From NCBI RefSeq assembly GCF_032854445.1, contig NW_027017953.1, positions 2,501 through 66,500 on the forward strand: a DNA stretch of 64,000 nucleotides. Reading direction: 5' to 3'. The position numbers were made by a program, and so were the translations under genes. Numbering within the stretch: position 1 is the stretch's first letter; each line of letters begins with the position of its first letter. The notes beneath the pieces were generated by a model that did not search any database, was not told where the DNA came from, and saw nothing but the letters and a program-made list of their open reading frames with translations. Below, piece by piece: positions 22,132-34,658 of the stretch. Source of the stretch: Liolophura sinensis (Eukaryota > Mollusca > Polyplacophora > Chitonida > Chitonidae).

Positions 22132-23880
22132 TTAAGAAATGCAAGTATGGAGCTCTACTTTCCTCTTTGCTTTTCTAAGGACAATTTTGACAACATCTAC
22201 ATAACGTTCAGCAAATCCGTTGGGATGAGGGCAATAGGGGCTTGAAAATACATAACTGATAGCCCATGTTACATGACTGATATCCCAAGTGACATGACTG
22301 ATATCCCAAGTGACATGACTGATATCCCAAGTGACATGACTGATATTCCATGTTACATGACTGATATCCCAAGTGACATGACAGATATCCCAAGTGACAT
22401 GACTGATATCCCAAGTTACATGACTGATATCCCAAGTGACATGACTGATATCCCATGTTACATGACTGATATCCCATGTTACATGACTGATATCCCAAGT
22501 GACATGACTGATATCCCATGTTACATGACTGATATCCCATGTTACATGACTGATATCCCAAGTGACATGACTGATATCCCATGTTACATGACTGATATCC
22601 CATGTTACGTGACTGATATCCCATGTTACGTGACTGATATTCTTCACAAAATTCTAGACAGACTGCACACACAAAACAACTGAAAAATAATCTGAACCAT
22701 GAAACTGAAATACATCACACCCTAATTACAATCAAGGATTATTTGGTCGATTATGTAAAAACAGCGGTTCTTTTACATGCTTTGACTGGTACTTCTGGCA
22801 TTTTTCACAATTTAACACAGTTTATTTGACAAAATCCATATCAATTCAAAACATTCAGGATTTATCCCTTGATACGTTTATCAATTTCCCAATACCATGG
22901 TGTCCTCCGTGGGCACGTTTTAACATCTCTGGATGCCATGAGTCGGGGGTTAACAATCTACTACCTTTCATAATTAAGTCATAATTCATGCCTTGTGTTC
23001 TAGTATTTATGAACAGACTTTGGTATTGCACTTTGGCCATTAGGCCATTGAGGCAATTATTTTCTTCAATTCTTAACTTATTTCAACTTATTTAGCATGC
23101 TTGAGTTATATAAGAGTGATAACTTGCTGATATAATACTGTTGTTCAGCACGCATACTTTCATTCACCTGACTGTGTGGCTCTGGTGAACGAGATAAAGC
23201 ATCAGCTATGAACAGTTTCTTCCCTTCTATCCATTCATACACAAAATCGTAACGCTCTAAACGTAACATCTTTTCTAGGATGTACACACCTTAGTGGTTT
23301 GCTGAAGAAAAATTTAATAGCTTGTGATCAATCTCAACAACACATTTTCTGCACATACATGTTGGTGAGAACGTTCTGCAGCAAACACTATGGAAAGTAA
23401 TTCTTTTTTCAGTCTGTGAGTAGTTTCTCCCAGCTGTTGTTAATGTCCTTGCAGCATAGGATACAGAATGTCCATTTTGGAGCAAAGCAGCACCTAGCTC
23501 ATGTTGAGATGAGTCGCACGAAATCTTTACTGGCTTAAGATCAAAGAATTAACAATGCTTTCAACTTTTGAAAAATTTGTTCATGGTTAGCTTTCCAAAA
23601 AATGCGCTGTCTTTCTTCAATAACTCACGAAACCCTGTTGTTTGTTCTGAAAAATTTGGTATGAATTTACTCACAAAAGTCAACATTCCAAGAAAATTCA
23701 TGACATCTTCCTTTAAACGAGGACTACTCATGTCACTGATCGAGGAAGTTGTATCTGGATGTACTCTGTAACCACCTTTACTAATTACTACACCAAAATA
23801 TTTTATTTCAGATTTCACAAATTCATACTTGTCTTTGTTCAATTTTAACAATTTCTCTCGACATGTATTAAGAAACAATT
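22132..23880 (-). mobile_element. Ty3/gypsy-type retrotransposon pol relic
   Basis: Reading the minus strand from 23878 down, the pol order is preserved in broken frames. The RT thumb/connection comes first (LNKDKYEFVKSEIKYFGVVI and FLGMLTFVSKFIPNFSE). RNase H follows (ARTLTTAGRNYSQTEK and EIDHKLLNFSSANH, then IEGKKLFIADALSRSPEP). The integrase zinc-binding start (HPEMLKRAHGGHHGIGKL) comes next, and finally the integrase core end (SPYCPHPNGFAERYVDVVK), which holds the catalytic Glu. The RT palm with its YxDD box, gag and LTRs are absent; the 38-bp minisatellite begins where the upstream RT should be. Most of the integrase core is missing, and a 21-bp minisatellite lies in that place. Confidence 0.8.
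22252..22629. repeat. 21-bp minisatellite, ~18 units, inside the gypsy integrase
   Basis: Units read ATGACTGATATCCC followed by AAGTGAC or ATGTTAC. The two variants alternate irregularly. Because 21 is a multiple of three, several frames stay open on both strands; the minus-strand frame (heptad ISHVTWD) even runs in frame into the integrase fragment. I regard these frames as by-products of the period. Confidence 0.95.
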
Positions 23881-23929
23881 TCGATCTGCGTATTATTATT
23901 TCTTTGTCTAGCGCATGTATGATTGTTAC

Positions 23930-25610
23930 AGAAGATCCCTTGTGTGCACATCAATAATTGTCAGGATTGCCGCATTGTTGTGTGTACATCAGTGATTGTT
24001 ACAGTAGATCCCGTGTGTGTACATCAATAATTGTCACAGTTGCCGCCATGTTGTGTGTACATCAATGATTGTTACAGTAGATCCCTTGTGTGTGCATCAA
24101 TAATTGTCAGAGTCGCCGCCTTGTTGTAAGTACATCAGCACTTGTCGCCATTCTCGCTTTGTTCCGATTGCATCACTAATTTTCACATTTGTTGCCTTGT
24201 AAATTCATTACCAGTTATCACAGTAGAACCTTTTCTCGTAAGCACATCAGTAATTTTCGAGTTGTGCCCTTGTTGTGTGTACATCAGTGATTGTCAGAGT
24301 TGTCGCCTTGTTGTGAGTACATCAGTAATTATCACAAACCATCGCATTGTGAGTAATCGTCTTGTGGTGAGTGCATCAGTAATTGTCTCAGTTGTCGCCC
24401 TTTTGCGTGTACATCAGTAATTGTCACCGTTCTCGCCTTGTTGTGAGTACATCAGTAATTGTCACCGTTGTCGCCTTGTTATGAGTACATCAGTAATTGT
24501 CACCGTTGTCGCCTTGTTGTGTGTACATCAGTAATTGTCTCAGTTCTCACCTTGTTGTGAGTACATCAGTAATTGTCCTAGTCGCCTTGTTGTGAAATCA
24601 TCAGTAATTGTCTCAGTTCTGACCTTATTGTGAATACCTTCTCGCCTTGTTGTGAGTACATCAGTAATTGTCACCGTTGTCGCCTTGTTATGAGTACATC
24701 AGTAATTGTCACCGTTGTCGCCTTGTTGTGTGTACATCAGTAATTGTCTCAGTTCTCACCTTGTTGTGAGTACATCAGTAATTGTCCTAGTCGCCTTGTT
24801 GTGAAATCATCAGTAATTGTCTCAGTTCTGACCTTATTGTGAATACATCAGTAATTCTTACAGTTGTCACCTTGTGCGTATATCAGTAATTGCGTCAGTT
24901 GTCGCCTTGTTGTCAGTACATCAGTAATTGTTACAGTTGTGGGATTTTTGTGAGTACATCAGTAATTGTTACAGTTGTCGCCTTGTTGTAAGTACACCGG
25001 TAATTGTCCTAGTTGTCGCCTTGTTGTGAAAACATCAGTAATTGTTATATTTGTCGCCTTTTTGTGAATACATCAGTACTTGCTACAGTTGTCGCTTTGT
25101 GAAAATATCAGTAATTGTTATATTTGTCGCCTTGTTGTGAATACATAAGTAATTGTTACAGTTGTCACCTTGTGACAATTGTAACAATTACTGATGTACT
25201 CACAGCAAGGCGACAAATATAACAATTACTGATGCTTCACAACAAGGCGACAAATAGGACAATTGCTAATGTACTCAAGGTGAGAACTGAGATAATTACT
25301 GATGTACACACAAAAAGCCCACAACTGTAAGAATTACTGATGTATACCCAAAAAGGCGACAACTGTAACAATTCCTGATGTTCTCACAACAAGGCCACAA
25401 CAAGGACAATTGCTGATGTACTCATAAAGAGCCCACAACTGTAACAATTACTGATGTACTCAACAAGGCGACAAATATAACAATTACTGATGTACTCACA
25501 AAAAGCCCACAAGTGTAATAATTACTGATGTACTCACAAGAAGGCGACAACTGACGCAATTACTGATATACGCACACGGCGACAACTGTAACAACAACGT
25601 CCAGGACTTC
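23930..25610. repeat. 38-bp minisatellite with an orientation switch
   Basis: Units of about 38 bp (GAGTACATCAGTAATTGTCA then CCGTTGTCGCCTTGTTRT) run forward to about 25165. From about 25170 to 25600 the reverse complement (AACAATTACTGATGTACTCA) runs instead, so the array is a long imperfect palindrome centred near 25170. A 208-bp block of about five units is duplicated (from about 24433 and again from 24641), a higher-order repeat. Confidence 0.9.
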
Positions 25611-26251
25611 ACAGAAAAACGACAAAATCATCTAACATGACCATCAACGTAGCAAACCTATTTCCCAAAAACATAAAAACACGACACACTCACTCATAGA
25701 TGAACAACCTTTGAGTTTGTTCTTGAACAACAATTGTATTGTGATGTGTCTAAATGTTTCAGTTTCCTATGCATACCCGTTAAGGAGTGGACAGGTGTTG
25801 TGCTACCGTGGGGTGGTGCATTGATCACGAACCTTTTACAGTGGATTGGAATCCGTGATCACGCTGCCCAGGCAGATAAGTCGCATGCAAGCTTTCCCGC
25901 ACAGGCTTCCCCGCTAATCACATGACGCGAAACAGCAAGCTGTGGTGAGGTGAATTCAGGGTTGAGCATTTCTCCAGCTGTAGCCACCAGACTGTGTGCA
26001 GATGGATGTTCGCGAATGGCGGCGGCGGACGTTCAGCCATCCCTTACCATCGATTCATACCTTACAATCACACAGATATACAGATCTCTCTGGATTAACC
26101 TCTGTGCCAAAGACCTCGGCTATTCGGCCTAGGATAACCGGACAGTGTTGATCGGTGCTGGGAGGTGCACGTGACCTGTAAGTTGGTTCACAACAAGGAA
26201 GTGTTCAGTAATATCAGTTTGAAAATTGCGCTCACTGACCAGGTCGTGCTG
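25611..26251 (+). promoter_or_regulatory. 5' flank and probable leader of the GPCR gene
   Basis: No repeat is recognised in this 640-bp stretch directly upstream of the receptor start codon; the local composition is richer in G+C after 25800. The receptor frame is open back to about 26165 without an ATG before 26252. No TATA box or defined transcription start can be named from the sequence, so promoter identity is inferred from position only. Confidence 0.3.
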
Positions 26252-26540
26252 ATGTCTAGCCCGAACATTACCCACGAACAGGGTCCCGCGGCGGACATCA
26301 GCACCCCCGCGTACATCGTAACATGGGTGACCCTCGTCAATGTGATTCTCTTCATCATTGGTGTGACAGGAAACGCCATGGTCACTATTATAGTGGTTAG
26401 AATCAGAACGATGAGAGTTCCCAACAACTTTTTCTTCGCCAGCCTGAGTATTGCGGACCTGCTGGTGCTGGTGATATGTCAGCCATCTGCCCTCCTGGAG
26501 TTTTATGCCAAGGACCGTTGGTATCTAGGAACCGCAATGT
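26252..26540 (+). CDS. Rhodopsin-class neuropeptide-type GPCR, exon 1
   Basis: Encodes residues 1-96 and the first base of codon 97 of a predicted 392-residue class A receptor. ATG 26252 is the first in frame and gives a short extracellular tail with an N-glycosylation site (NIT, residues 5-7). TM1 (about 23-50) holds the conserved GN pair (GVTGNAM), and TM2 holds LSIADLLVL with the conserved Asp at about 69. The first loop ends KDRWYLGTAM just before the conserved cysteine of TM3. A consensus donor GTGAGT follows at 26541. Joining to 38854 completes the Cys codon (phase 1) and continues KLVPFLEST. TM motifs resemble the thyrotropin-releasing hormone / ghrelin receptor group. Ligand and G protein cannot be named from sequence alone. 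Confidence 0.9.
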
Positions 26541-27044
26541 GTGAGTATATAGCAAACATGCAAAAAAACAAAGTAATGAAAATAGATGTGATGATATCTT
26601 TAAAGCCATCCTTAATTATACTGGCAGATTTAAAATATACGGCTTCTGCCTCCTCCATTCTTTATTTCAAAGATGTGAAAATTTTTGTTCCCATTAGTTG
26701 CAACTCCTCTCAACAAACTATGAAGAGATGTAACCGCTACGCAAACAGTATGTACTTTGTATACATACTAAATGAGAAAATTTATATAAAACTTTTATAT
26801 CTCCCACCCCACACCATGCTCAATGTCACAGTGATATGGTCCACGCAACATGATGCTTTAAGTCAACGTGATATTGTCTATTATGGTCCATACCACCGCA
26901 ACATCGCCAATCCTATGTTATGCTCCATGTCACAGTGATATTGTCCATCCCTACAGCATGCTCTGTCACTGATATCGCCCGTCCACTGTACATCAAATGT
27001 CATGTCACAGTAATATCGCCCACCCTATATCATGTTCCATGATT

Positions 27045-27165
27045 GTGGTCGTGGGTTTCCCTCTGGCTATGCCGGGTTTCTTCCCACTTTAATTCTGTCC
27101 GCCGTCGTATAAGTGAAATATTCTTGAGTACGGCGTAAAACACCAATCAAATAAATAAATAAATC
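27045..27165 (+). mobile_element. SINE 3' fragment in the GPCR intron
   Basis: Reads GTGGTCGTGGGTTTCCCTCT, CGCCGTCGTATAAGTGAAAT and the tail GGCGTAAAACACCAATCAAA followed by AATAAATAAATAA. The tRNA-like head is missing (5' truncated). Confidence 0.85.
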
Positions 27166-29204
27166 ATATAGCTTTCTTACTCTTAGACCGAAACGTTCTT
27201 ATTCTAAATGGCAGTGGTCATTCTTTTAAATTTATGGGCGCGGGTTTTTAAAACATTGTTATAAATTCTTGTAAATGTTTATGTTTATTATAGTGTAATG
27301 CAAATTGTATCCCATCTGGAGAAATTTTGTTAATATTTTATCAGTCACGGTTTTACCACAATTTAAAAATCTTTGCCTTGCCCTTGCGTTTGAATTCACA
27401 CTAGAACACATACTAGAAATACCTTTTAAGTTTTGTCCTTGTGTCATGCACTAAACACGCTAGAAAGATCTATAAGCCTTGTCCTGGCGTTATGGATTCG
27501 AACACACACTAGAAAGATCAATTAATTTTGTCTATGCGTCATGGATCACTCACACTAACAAGACCTAGATGTCCTGTCCTCGTCTTATGGATGAAACATA
27601 CCAATAACATCTATAGTCCCTGTCCTTGCGCTATGGATCCGAACACACACTAGATAGGCCTATAGGCCGTGGTCCTTTCGTTATCCATTCGCACCAGAAA
27701 GATCAATTATTTTTGTCCTTGCTTTAAAGATCAAACACACTGGAAAGATGCCCTTGCGTTATGGATCAATCACATTGGAAAAATCTAGAGGTCTTGTGTT
27801 ATGGATGAAACCCACTAGAAAGATCTATCACCCTTCTCCTTGTGTTATGGATCAAACACACTGAAAAGATCTACAAGCCTTGTCCTTGTGTTATGGTTCA
27901 AACACACTAGAAAGATCTACAAGTCTTGTCCTTGTGTTATGGATTAAACACACCAGAAAGCTCTATAAGCCTTGTCCTTGTGTTATGAATCAAGCACACT
28001 GGAAAATGGAAAAATCTATAACCCTTGTCCTTATGTTATGGATTCGAACACACACTAGAAAGATCTACAACTTTTGTCCTTCTGTTATAGATCAAACACA
28101 CTGGAAAGATCTATCAGCCTTGTCCTTGTCTTATGGATCAAACACACTGGAAACATCTATAAACCTTATCCTTGCGTTATGGATCAAACACACTGGAAAG
28201 ATCTATAAGCCTTGTCCCTGTGTTATGGTTCAAATACACTAGAAAAATCTACACGTTTTGTCCTTGCGTTATAAATCAAATATACTGGAAAAATCTATCA
28301 GCCTTCTCCTTGTCTTATGAATCAAACACACTAAGAACATCTATAAACCTTATCCTTGCGTTATTTATCAAACACACTAGAAAGATCTATAAGCCTTGTC
28401 CTTGTGTTATGGATCAAACACAGTAGAAAGATCTATAAACCTTCTCCTCTCCTACCAAACACACTGGAAAGATCCATTAGTCTTGTCCTTGTGTCATATT
28501 TCAAACACACTAGAAAGATCTACAAGCTTTGTCCTTGCGTTATGGATTAAAGACACAACAGAGACATAGCGGTCTTTTCCTTGCCTTTATGGATCAAACG
28601 CACTTGTCCCTGTGTTATGGATTAAACACAGCAGAAACTTTTATAAGCCTTGTCCTGTTGTTATGGATCGAACATACTAGAAAGATCTATACACCTTGTC
28701 CTTGTGTTATGGATCAAACAGACCAGAAAGCTCTATCAGCCTTGTCTTTGAGTTATGGATCAAACATATTAGAAAGATCTATAAACTTTGTCCTTCTGGT
28801 ATGGATCAAACAGACCAGAAAGCCCTATCAGCCTTGTCCTTGTGTTATGGATCGAACATACTAGAAAGATCTATAAACCTTGTCCTTCTGCTATGGATCA
28901 AACAAGCCAGAAAGCTCTATCAGCCTTGTCCTTGTGCTATGGATTCGAACACACACTAGAAAGATCAACAACTTTTACCCTTGCGCTATAGATCAAACAC
29001 ACTGGAAAGATCTATAAACCTTGTCCTTACGTTATGGATTAAATACACAAGAGAGATACAGAAATCTTAATCTTGCCTTTATGGATCACTGAAAAGATCT
29101 ACAAGCCTTGTCCTTGTGTTATGGTTTTAACACACTAGAAAGATCAACAAATCTTGACCTTGCGATATGGATTCTAACATACACGAGAAAGAGCTATCAG
29201 CCTG

Positions 29205-29535
29205 ATGTAAACTGTATCTAATACCGCTTAACCTGGGGCTAGGGGCCGTACAGGCAGCCATGCTCATTACATCTGCATGATGCCTTTGTGAACAGTTGCA
29301 ATCAAAGCGCGACTGAGATACCTTGTCAAATTGTTATTTGACCTGTAACTCATTCATAGACTACGAATTTGAACTTTGATATGGAATTCATGCCTGAAAT
29401 ATCCACTCTCTGCCCGGCGTCATTGAAAACTGATGACCGCTTCTGTCTTGTGTGTTACCGGCTTTATCTTCTTATTTCTATAATTTTTTACATACTTTTG
29501 TCCTTGGGATCCAGTGTTAAACGTAATGCCCTTTA
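29205..29535 (+). repeat. ~330-bp dispersed repeat, copy 2
   Basis: From GTAAACTGTATCTAATACCG through GATATGGAATTCATGCCTGA to CAGTGTTAAACG. Its left-flanking satellite (ACATACACGAGAAAGAGCTA) is almost identical to that of copy 3 at 30950, suggesting duplication together with the array. Confidence 0.8.
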
Positions 29536-30949
29536 CGGACTACGTATGGTCTATGAATGTCGGACATGACGCTTATATTTATCCTTGTTTTATGGATAAA
29601 ATACTCCAAAAGGATCTATTAGCCTTCACCTTGCCTTGTGGATCAAATACACTAAAAAGATCTGTAAGCCTTGTCCTTGCGTTTATTGATCAAACTCACT
29701 AGAAAGGTCCGTAAGACTAGTTATTGTGTTATTTATCAAACACACTAGAAAGATCAACAAGTTTTGTCCTTGTGTTATGGATCAAACACACTAGAAAGAT
29801 CTTTAAGCCTTGTCCTTGTGTTATGAATCAAACACACTGGAAAGATCTATAACCCTTGTCCTGCTGTTATGGCTTCGAACACACGCTAGAAAGATCAACA
29901 ACTCTTGTCCTTGAGTTATAGATCAAACACACTGGAAAGATCTATCAGCCTTCTCCTTGTCTTATGGATCAAACACACTGAAAAGATTTATAAACCGTCT
30001 TCTTACGTTATGGATCAAACGCACTGGAAATATCTGTAAGGCTTGTCCTTGTGTTATGGATCAAACACACTAAAGATCTATAAGCCTTGTCCTTGCGTTT
30101 ATTGATCAAACGCTCTGGAATGATCTGTAAGCCTAGTTCTTGTGTTATTTATCAAACACACTAGAAAGATCTATAAGTCTTGCCCTTGTGTTATGAATCA
30201 ATCAAACTGGAAAGATCTATAAACCTTGCCCTTGTGTTATGGATTCGAACACACTAGAAATATCAATAACTTATGTCCTTGCGTTATGGATCAAACACAC
30301 TGGAAAGATCTATCAGCCTTCTCCTTGTCTTATGGATCAAACACACTGGAAAGATCTATAAACCTTCTCCTTGCGTTATGGATCAAACACACTGGAAAGA
30401 TCTATGAACCTTGTCTTTCTGTTATGGTTCAAACACACTAGAAACATCTATAAGCATTGTCCTTGTGTTATGAATCAAACACACTGGAAGGATCTATAAC
30501 TGTTTTCGTTCTGTTATGGATTCGAACACACACTAGAAAGATCAACAACTTTTGTCCTTGCGTTATAGATGAGACACACTGGAAAGATCTATAAGCCTTG
30601 TCCTTGTGTTATGGATCAAACACAGTAGAAACATCCATAAACCTTCTCCTTGTGTTATGGATCAAACACACTGGAAAGATCTATAGGCCTTGTCCTTGTG
30701 TTATAGTTCAAACACACTAGAAATATCTACACGTTGTGTCCTTGCGTTATGGATCAAACCCACTAGAAAGATCTACAAGCGTTCTCCTTGTGTTATAGAT
30801 CTAACACAGTAGAAAGATATATAAACCTTGTCCTTGTATTATGGATCAAGCAGACTAGAAGGATCTATAAACTTTCTCCTTGCATTAGGAAGATCAATAA
30901 ACCTTTACCTTGCGATATGGATTCGAACATACACGAGAAAGAACTATCA

Positions 30950-31290
30950 GCCTAAGGTAAACTGTATCTAATACCCCTTGATCTGGAGCTAGAGGCCGCA
31001 GAGGTAGCCATGCTCATTACATCTGCATGATGCCTTTGTGAACAGTTGCAATCAAAGCGCGACTGAGATACCTTTTCAAATTGTTATTTGACCTGTAACC
31101 TGTAACTGTAATTATGTACTACGAATTTGAACTTTGATATGGAATTCATGCCTGAAATATCCACTCTCTGTCCAGCATCATTTTAAACTGATGACTGCTT
31201 CTGACTTGTGTGTTACCGGCTTTATTTTCTATTTGTATAATTTCTTACTTTTGACTTTGGAAGCTAATGTTAAACGTTGTTTTGGAAATG
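30950..31290 (+). repeat. ~330-bp dispersed repeat, copy 3
   Basis: Same order as copy 2, about 1746 bp downstream of it. The flank ACATACACGAGAAAGAACTA differs from copy 2 by one base in this stretch. It ends around CTAATGTTAAACGTTGTTTT, the end also found in the 6262 copy. Confidence 0.8.
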
Positions 31291-31680
31291 TCCTTGTGTC
31301 ATGGATCAAACACACTAGAAGGATCTTTAAATCTTGACCGTGCAATACGGATTCCAACACACACTAGAAAGACATGTAAGCCTTGTCATTGCGTTATGGA
31401 TTGGAAGACACACTAGAAGGATTAGTACGTTTTGCCCTGTCGTTATGGATCAAACACACTAAAAAGATCTATAAGTCTTATTCTTGCCTTATGGATCAAA
31501 CACAGTAGGAAGATCTATAAGCCTTGACCTTGCGTTACGGACAAACACAGATCTGGCGTTTTGGATTAGAATACACACGAGAAAGATCTATAAGCTTTGT
31601 CTTTGGGTTATGGGTTAAAAACACTAGATAGATATATAAGCCTAGACTTTGCGTTATGGATCTTACACAATGGAAAGGTC

Positions 31681-31790
31681 TATATTTATTTATTTATTTA
31701 TTTATTTGATTGGTGTACTCAAGAACATTTCACTTATACGACAGCCGCCATAATGGTGGGTGGAAACCAGGCACAGTCAGGGGAGAAAGA
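31681..31790 (-). mobile_element. SINE fragment inserted in the 46-bp array
   Basis: Starts with (TTTA)n then TTTGATTGGTGTACTCAAGA and TTTCACTTATACGACAGCCG, the reverse complement of the shared SINE tail and body. Array units continue on both sides. Confidence 0.85.
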
Positions 31791-32000
31791 TCTATAAGCT
31801 TTGATCTTGCATTATATTTATTGAACACACAGGGGAAAGAACTATAAGCCTTGCTTTATGGATCATACACTCTAGATAGATCTAAAAGCCTTGTCCTTGC
31901 GTTATGGATCAAAGACGCTAGAACTATCTATAAACCTTCTAGTATAACACACTAGAAAGATGTGGTCCTTGTCCTAGAAAGATCTATAATTCACCATATA

Positions 32001-33360
32001 TGACAGACAGGTTTAGAATGAATGTCAACATGGGACTAGATTCCTGAAATAGTAGAATGAACGGGGTGTATTGATGAATCTGGATGTGGCGTCATCTGCA
32101 CTGGAAATGCCCTCTTGAATTCTGACATCACTCTCCCTGACAGCTATATTATCATCTTTATTGATGATAAGTAATGGAGTAAAAATAAATAAATAAGTAA
32201 ATACAACTACACAAGAAACAGAGTACTGAATAAATTAACACCTTCAGGCTGTTATGTGCTGATGGCGTGGAGGAAAAATGTCCAAAGTGATTTATGGTGA
32301 CAAAAATAATACTGAACTAGGTTTAGCCACACTTGATTGGACTACATAACGCAGCATTCTTTGCGTGCCTTCATGAACACATGAGATCAACTTGGTGATA
32401 GCGTATTGTAAGCGTAACTTTGTGGTTGTGGAAGGATTGGTGGACGCATAATGTTGGGGGATGGGGTGATTTAAAGGATCAGACGGGAATAAATGCGACA
32501 TTCGCGATGTGAACATTCGGGGACAATGCTGGGAATTACTGAACCATATCGCTATTGGATTGTGCGCAGTGATGGCTGGTTTAACAAGGCTGGAGAGGAT
32601 CGCTTAAATTACAGCCCCACGCCTCTTCACTCCAAACAATCTACCTGAGCTATAGTGCATCAGGATACCCACAGAGTATTGTTAGAACAAGCAGGCGTAG
32701 CTGGTTAAGGTTACATATGCACAATTCGGCCCAACATTTACCTCCGAGCTGAAGAGTTAAGAAGCTCTAAATGGTACTGGTAAAATAAATACTGGTAATC
32801 AGACATTTTTGTCTGTTTTAGATAGAGCTGAAAGCTTTTTGCCCAGTGATTCTTCCCACCCCAGCGGAGGTTACCAATGTAACAAAATGGCATGACTGTA
32901 CTTCCAGCAAACCAAGTTCCAAAAATTGGTGGTCATGCCATTTTGATTTTTTGGTATGTTGTAGAGAAAAATCCAAGCTTAATGTGGAGGTATGGCCTGG
33001 TATCACGCGATTTGAAGATGAATTTGACAAATTCACTACATAAATAGTAAGGAAAATCAATACGCTAGTTTAACCTTAAAGGATTTTATGTCATTTAGCG
33101 TGATATGATCTGTTAGCTTGATTATATCATGGGATGAATATACCAGTCTTCGCGTTTTCTGGCTAGATGCAAATACTAGGCTTGTAATAAACCAAAGATT
33201 TTGCTGATGAAAATCTCGTTTTCATTACAGGATTGAAGTACCTAGATAATTAAAATTCAGTGACTAACACCTACAGTACTTGTCTATTTACGTGATTTGC
33301 CTTTTGCAATAATCACTAGTGCACTGTGTGTTGATGCAAAAACCGTAAAATTTAGTTATT
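32001..33360. other. Intronic DNA without recognised genes
   Basis: No coding region recognised. A short perfect inverted repeat (AAAATGGCATGAC at about 32885 and GTCATGCCATTTT at about 32931) could form a hairpin but has no other sign of a MITE. Confidence 0.45.
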
Positions 33361-33362
33361 CT

Positions 33363-33487
33363 GTCAATTGCTTGTCTGGTTCTGATCGTTAACTGCTTGT
33401 CTGGTGCTGATCGTCAATTAAATGTCTGGTGCTAATCATCAGTTGCTTGTCTGGTGCTCATTGTCAGTTGCCGGCGTGGTCCTCATC
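33363..33487. repeat. 25-bp tandem repeat, five units
   Basis: Units such as GTCAATTGCTTGTCTGGTTC plus TGATC and GTTAACTGCTTGTCTGGTGC plus TGATC, diverging toward the end. It lies directly upstream of the 36-bp array. Confidence 0.85.
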
Positions 33488-33489
33488 AC

Positions 33490-33840
33490 AAAGTGCCTGT
33501 AGTTTGCTAGAGGTGTATAACATTACAATGTATTACAGTTTGCTAAAGGTGTATAACATTACAATGTATTACAGTTTGCTAATGGTGTATAACAGGCACA
33601 ATGCCTACAGTTTGCTAATGGTGTATAATATTACAATGTAATACAGTTTGTTAAATGTGTATAACAGGCACAATGCCCACAGTTTGCTAATTGTGTCCAA
33701 CATATAAAATGTCTACAGTTTGCTAATGATGTAAAACATGCACAATGCCTACAGTTTGCTAATGGTGTATAAAATGTACAATGCTTGCAGTTTGCTAATG
33801 GTGTTAAACATGTCTAATGTATACAGTTTGTTAGTTTTCC
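33490..33840. repeat. 36-bp tandem repeat, about ten units
   Basis: The unit is ACAGTTTGCTAATGGTGTAT followed by AACATTACAATGTATT or AACAGGCACAATGCCT, with two tail variants interleaved. Confidence 0.9.
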
Positions 33841-34658
33841 TTTCTTCTCAATTTTATCTGAGTGAAAAATGATGACTACAGAATGAACTTCTTTTCTGTG
33901 AGCAATGTGGTGTGTCTTTATTTCTATAAAAAACATTTGCGGACTACATCGCACATTGTTCGTGACCCATTGTTACAGTGCGCCATTACTTTATAATTGA
34001 GAACCGTACATGTCACTAAATAGCACGCGGATTAAACCCACATCTATCATTCCAAACATTTGTAGGCCTATAGATTTTATACTAATCGCAACTGGGTTGT
34101 TAGGGTTTGAGACTCTGTCCTTTCATGTAGGCAGTTGCAAACCACAGATGAAAGAGAAAGAAATACAACCACTCAGCCGAACAATCGCTAAGAGAAATTC
34201 CGTACAATGGCAGCGATATCGTTCATTGGCTGGGATCGGAGTGCTGGTTATAGATGAGAAAAGACGTATGCATATATTTGTCTCAACAAATGTTCAGTGG
34301 TGTACATCTCTGCGATGTAGGCCTATACCGCTTGTACTGGACACGTAATGTGACTGTCCTCGGCATTAACACCAGAAGGTCTTTAAGGACTCTAAAGCTA
34401 GTTCAGATTTTACGCATGTAAAGCTCTTAGTTTATTCCTGTCTTAGATTTCTTTAAAAGAACAGACGTATATACACAATTAACATAGACCTCAGGAATTC
34501 GTGGCAGTATTTTAATCGTGGTCAATCAAAGCAGATTTATTCCCATGCAAACTCAAGGAATCGTTTGTAATCACAGCTAAACTGGCCCATCGACTCTTTC
34601 TGCTCTCCTATTTAACAACCTTGGTCACGTGATTGAGCGATATCAAACGCACAGATTC
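33841..34658. other. Intronic DNA, nothing recognised
   Basis: A 112-codon frame at 34010-34348 has no identifiable similarity and is not called. Confidence 0.4.

Larger units (their letters stand above)
27425..32000. repeat. 46-bp minisatellite, ~4.5 kb, with interruptions
   Basis: The unit is about 46 bp: AAACACACTAGAAAGATCTA, TAAGCCTTGTCCTTGTGTTA, TGGATC. Edges are degenerate. It is interrupted by two copies of a ~330-bp dispersed repeat (29205-29535, 30950-31290) and a SINE (31681-31790). Long open frames across it arise from repeat structure and have no support as genes. Confidence 0.95.

Noticed and set aside
22273-22683. A 136-codon plus-strand frame of repeating MTDIPSD/MTDIPCY
   Set aside because: It is the 21-bp minisatellite read in one of several open frames, antisense to a gypsy relic.
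26541-26938. Receptor frame extending past 26540
   Set aside because: Sequence after the GTGAGT donor loses all receptor similarity, and exon 2 restores the conserved TM3 exactly.
27880-28991. Several overlapping frames of 60-120 codons with repeated 'LCYGSNTLERS'
   Set aside because: They are the 46-bp minisatellite inside the GPCR intron; frames drift with indels and no start or domain is plausible.
27425-32000. Regularly spaced repeats resembling a CRISPR array
   Set aside because: There are no unique spacers between conserved repeats; the whole unit is repeated, and the context is animal intron DNA.
32846-33043. Possible MITE around a 13-bp inverted repeat
   Set aside because: No target duplication or second copy in the window; the hairpin alone is too weak.
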